Positions 5,785 to 7,583 of a DNA stretch of 7,583 bases are shown piece after piece (the first letter of the stretch is position 1; each line of letters begins with the position of its first letter). The DNA comes from Candidatus Omnitrophota bacterium (lineage in GTDB: Bacteria; Omnitrophota; Gorgyraeia; Aquiviventales; Aquiviventaceae): the NCBI GenBank assembly GCA_016206725.1, contig JACQRA010000023.1:1-7583 (forward strand). The letters are read 5' to 3'. The notes under the pieces are model-generated. The model ran no database searches. It was given only the letters and a program-made list of their open reading frames with translations, and had not been told where the DNA came from. A program made the position numbers and the translations under genes.

Positions 5785-5974
5785 CTTTCTTGGGGAGCCC
5801 CACAGACACGTTTGTGGCGCGCTGCACTTCCTCACGAGGTGGGGCGACATCCCGCACCGCGGTTGAAGCCGTGGTGTTCTTTGCGGGGCGAAAATCGCCG
5901 CACGCCCAGCTGAGGGCCCACAGGCCCGCAAACATGGCCCCGGTAAATAGGAGGATGCCGGTCACTTCGTCCAT
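5777..5974 (-). CDS. Small single-pass membrane protein upstream of tatC, function unknown
   Basis: A 65-residue protein. Residues 5-25 are one hydrophobic helix (ILLFTGAMFAGLWALSWACG in outline), followed by a hydrophilic, probably unstructured tail ending in KKDA. It begins 13 nt after the dsbA-like stop with AAAGG 9 nt before its ATG, and ends 8 nt inside tatC, so it sits tightly between two recognisable genes in a three-gene operon. That spacing is the main evidence that it is real. Position and size suggest TatA/TatB. However, it lacks the FG.KLPELG-type hinge after the membrane helix and the following amphipathic, lysine-rich helix, so I do not call it TatA. It may be a lineage-specific envelope protein. 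I recognise no family. Confidence 0.7.
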   Translation of the reverse strand: MDEVTGILLFTGAMFAGLWALSWACGDFRPAKNTTASTAVRDVAPPREEVQRATNVSVGLPKKDA

Positions 5975-5987
5975 CTTAGAGCGCCTT

Positions 5988-6749
5988 TCACTCCTTGGGA
6001 AGCAGCTCCTTGATCTTGGATTCAAAGCTGGCATAGGGCTGCGCACCGACGATCGCAACGCCTTGCACCGTGTTGCCGGACGTTTTCCCCAACACGAAGG
6101 AGGGCGTGCCGCCCAGGCCGGCCGCTTGGGCGTCACTGGCGTCTTTCTGGACGACGTCCGCATATTTCTTCTGGTCCAAACAGTCTTTGAATTGATCCGC
6201 GTTGAGTGACAAGGTGGCGGCCTGCGCCAGCATGGTGTCCGTGCTCAAGGTGCTGGGGGCTTTGAGCAGCGCGTCGCGCATCTCCCAGTAGCGCCCTTGA
6301 TCGCCGGCACAGCGAGCGGCGAGGGCGGCCTTCTCCGCCTCGCCATGGAAGGGAAGCGGTAAGTCGCGGCTGACGAATCGCAGCAGACCCTTGTCAATGA
6401 AATTCTCCTTCAACTGCGGGAAGGTCTGGGTGTGGAACCGCCCGCAGAAGGGACACTGAATATCTGCGAATTCGACTAATGTCAACGGGGCGTCGTCGCG
6501 ACCCATTGACGGACTGCCTTCGATGGATACCGACACGGTTTGCGGCTGCGTGGGCGCAGCCGGCGCCGCAGCTTGAGCGACAGCAGGCGCCGGCGCGCGC
6601 TCAACCGCGGCGCGAAGCTGCTTCAGCTCATCCAAAATCTGCTGGGCTTCCGCCTTGGTGAGTCCGGACGGACTCGACGACCCGCTGAGCAAACGGCCAG
6701 CCATCACACCCATGAGCATCAAGACGGCTCCAAGGATAGCAGATCTCAT
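5988..6749 (-). CDS. Exported DsbA/thioredoxin-fold thiol-disulfide oxidoreductase
   Basis: A periplasmic, probably membrane-anchored, thiol-disulfide exchange protein of 253 residues. Order: a signal peptide or anchor helix (residues 2-21, no lipobox Cys); a short heptad-like helix (about 30-51); an Ala/Pro linker (52-70); then a DsbA-type domain of the thioredoxin_4 kind with the active site CPFC (99-102) in FADIQCPFC and the cis-proline loop GGTPSF. Two further cysteines, in AARCAG and KDCLDQ, may form a structural disulfide, as in some alpha-proteobacterial DsbA proteins. The ATG at 6749 is chosen because AGGAGG lies 11 nt upstream (6766-6761). A GTG at 6773 is upstream of both that site and the predicted transcript start. 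It is the first gene of an operon with the small membrane protein and tatC. Oxidase and isomerase roles cannot be separated from sequence. Confidence 0.9.
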   Translation of the reverse strand: MRSAILGAVLMLMGVMAGRLLSGSSSPSGLTKAEAQQILDELKQLRAAVERAPAPAVAQAAAPAAPTQPQTVSVSIEGSPSMGRDDAPLTLVEFADIQCPFCGRFHTQTFPQLKENFIDKGLLRFVSRDLPLPFHGEAEKAALAARCAGDQGRYWEMRDALLKAPSTLSTDTMLAQAATLSLNADQFKDCLDQKKYADVVQKDASDAQAAGLGGTPSFVLGKTSGNTVQGVAIVGAQPYASFESKIKELLPKE

Positions 6750-6760
6750 CGCTGTGCATC

Positions 6761-6766
6761 CCTCCT
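6761..6766 (-). promoter_or_regulatory. Ribosome-binding site deciding the dsbA-like start
   Basis: AGGAGG on the minus strand, 11 nt before the ATG at 6749. A nearer ATG at 6759 is only 1 nt away and out of frame. This is the only strong Shine-Dalgarno site in the window; nagZ, murQ, anmK and the symporter have none. Confidence 0.75.
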
Positions 6767-6775
6767 GTGCCACTC

Positions 6776-6804
6776 ACTATACCGTATCCGTCGCCACATG
6801 CAAA
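6776..6804 (-). promoter_or_regulatory. Promoter of the dsbA-like/tatC operon
   Basis: Minus strand: TTTGCA (6804-6799, 4 of 6), a 17-nt spacer, then TATAGT (6781-6776, 5 of 6). Transcription should begin near 6769, giving a leader of about 20 nt that contains the AGGAGG ribosome-binding site (6766-6761). It lies in the 62-bp gap after the quinone reductase gene, so the operon can be expressed independently of that gene. Confidence 0.6.
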
Positions 6805-6811
6805 GGTCTGA

Positions 6812-7583
6812 TCAGTCCGGTACCAAGACGATGTTGCCGTAGGCAGGGGATTGTAAGACCGCGCGGTGGGCCTCGGCCGCCTGCGCAAGCGGAAATTCCT
6901 TCCCGACGACGGGACGCAGATGGCCGGCGCGAAGGCCCTCCACGAGAAAGGCGTGGATCTTCCGGTACGCGGCCTTCGTGACGTTGCGCAACCGCAGGCC
7001 GAGGATTGAGCCGCTGCGCCACATCAACTGGCGCGGATCGATTTCGATCGTGCCGCGGCAGCCGATGACGACCACCCGTCCGTGATGCGCTAAGATCGTC
7101 AGGTCCTTCGCCAGGTTTTCGTTCGCGAGCATCTCGAGGATGACCTGCACGCCGCGCTGTCGCGTCAGCCGCATGACCTGCTCGTAGTGAGTCGGGTCGT
7201 GATGATCCAAGACGATCGCAGCACCCTGTTCCTTCGCAAGCCGACGCCCCTCCTCTGAGCCGGCGGTGGCGATGATCCGCACTCCCCGTTGACGCAAAAT
7301 CTGCAGCGCGGCGGTTCCGACTCCGCCGCTTGCGCCGTGTACCAGCACGGTCTCGCGACGTTTGACCTTGGCTCTGAGAACAATCGCGCCATACGCGGTC
7401 ACATACGGAATGCCGAGACACGCGCCTTGCGCAAATGTCACCGCCTCAGGAATCGGCTGAACATGAACCGCGTCAAACAGCGCCTGCTCCGCATACGCGC
7501 CACTCAGACAGCGAGCCCCATAGACCCGATCCCCGACCTTCACGTGGGTCACCCCCTCGCCCACCGCCTCAATGATGCCCGCC
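6812..7583 (-). CDS. Zeta-crystallin-like NADPH:quinone oxidoreductase (5' end outside window)
   Basis: A zinc-independent medium-chain dehydrogenase/reductase, expected to reduce quinones with NADPH in the cytosol. 256 residues are visible; about 70 N-terminal residues are missing. The frame is open to the window edge, and the codons before the first internal start (GTG at 7564) read AGIIEA leading into VGEGV, the normal family sequence, so the gene is partial rather than starting at 7564. Visible: KVGDRV, then the nucleotide-binding loop HGASGGVG (82-89 of the visible part), EMLANENLAKDL, GRVVVIG and GTIEIDPR, and a C-terminal AEAHRAV block. The EMLAN..L.KDL and RGTIEI.PR stretches are strikingly like animal zeta-crystallin (CRYZ). 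No zinc-binding cysteines are present. It ends 62 bp before the dsbA-like gene with no evident terminator. Confidence 0.92.
   Translation of the reverse strand, partial: AGIIEAVGEGVTHVKVGDRVYGARCLSGAYAEQALFDAVHVQPIPEAVTFAQGACLGIPYVTAYGAIVLRAKVKRRETVLVHGASGGVGTAALQILRQRGVRIIATAGSEEGRRLAKEQGAAIVLDHHDPTHYEQVMRLTRQRGVQVILEMLANENLAKDLTILAHHGRVVVIGCRGTIEIDPRQLMWRSGSILGLRLRNVTKAAYRKIHAFLVEGLRAGHLRPVVGKEFPLAQAAEAHRAVLQSPAYGNIVLVPD

Noticed and set aside
5777..5974. Small gene upstream of tatC called as tatA
   Set aside because: It has one membrane helix but lacks the conserved hinge motif and the amphipathic helix of TatA/TatB.
6750..6773. dsbA-like start at GTG 6773
   Set aside because: It lies upstream of the AGGAGG site and of the predicted transcription start.

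Overview
The window is GC-rich bacterial DNA from a Gram-negative organism. It encodes cytosolic peptidoglycan-recycling enzymes, a Tat translocase subunit and an exported thiol-disulfide oxidoreductase. The protein style resembles Nitrospirota (Nitrospira-like) or a related lineage. That assignment is an impression from sequence style and gene mix, and no ribosomal marker is present to test it.

Layout. Positions 1-241 encode no protein I can support. The minus strand there reads as a class I cyclic-di-GMP (GEMM-I) riboswitch, about 203 down to 23, with its own promoter at 239-210. It points leftward to a gene outside the window. Its third helix carries an insertion of about 94 nt. Next come nagZ (minus, 242-1240) and, divergently across a 58-bp intergenic space, murQ (plus, 1299-2192), anmK (plus, 2239-3336) and a sodium:solute symporter (plus, 3333-5117, overlapping anmK by 4 nt). 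From the other side come three co-directional minus-strand genes: a DsbA-like thioredoxin-fold protein (5988-6749), a 65-residue single-pass membrane protein (5777-5974) and tatC (5041-5784). tatC runs tail-to-tail 77 bp into the symporter gene. The right edge holds the 3' part of a zeta-crystallin-like NADPH:quinone reductase (minus, 6812 to beyond 7583).

How the genes work together. NagZ removes GlcNAc from GlcNAc-anhydroMurNAc (peptides). AnmK phosphorylates the released anhydroMurNAc to MurNAc-6-phosphate. MurQ cleaves that to GlcNAc-6-phosphate and D-lactate. The symporter is translationally coupled to anmK and is a candidate importer for one of these sugars, although its substrate cannot be read from sequence. 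The dsbA-like/small protein/tatC set looks like an envelope export-and-folding operon with its own promoter.

The most interesting signals are the unusual riboswitch, with a mutually exclusive alternative helix, and the nagZ/murQ divergent promoters. In both of those an extended -10 element sits exactly 7 nt before the start codon, which predicts leaderless mRNAs.
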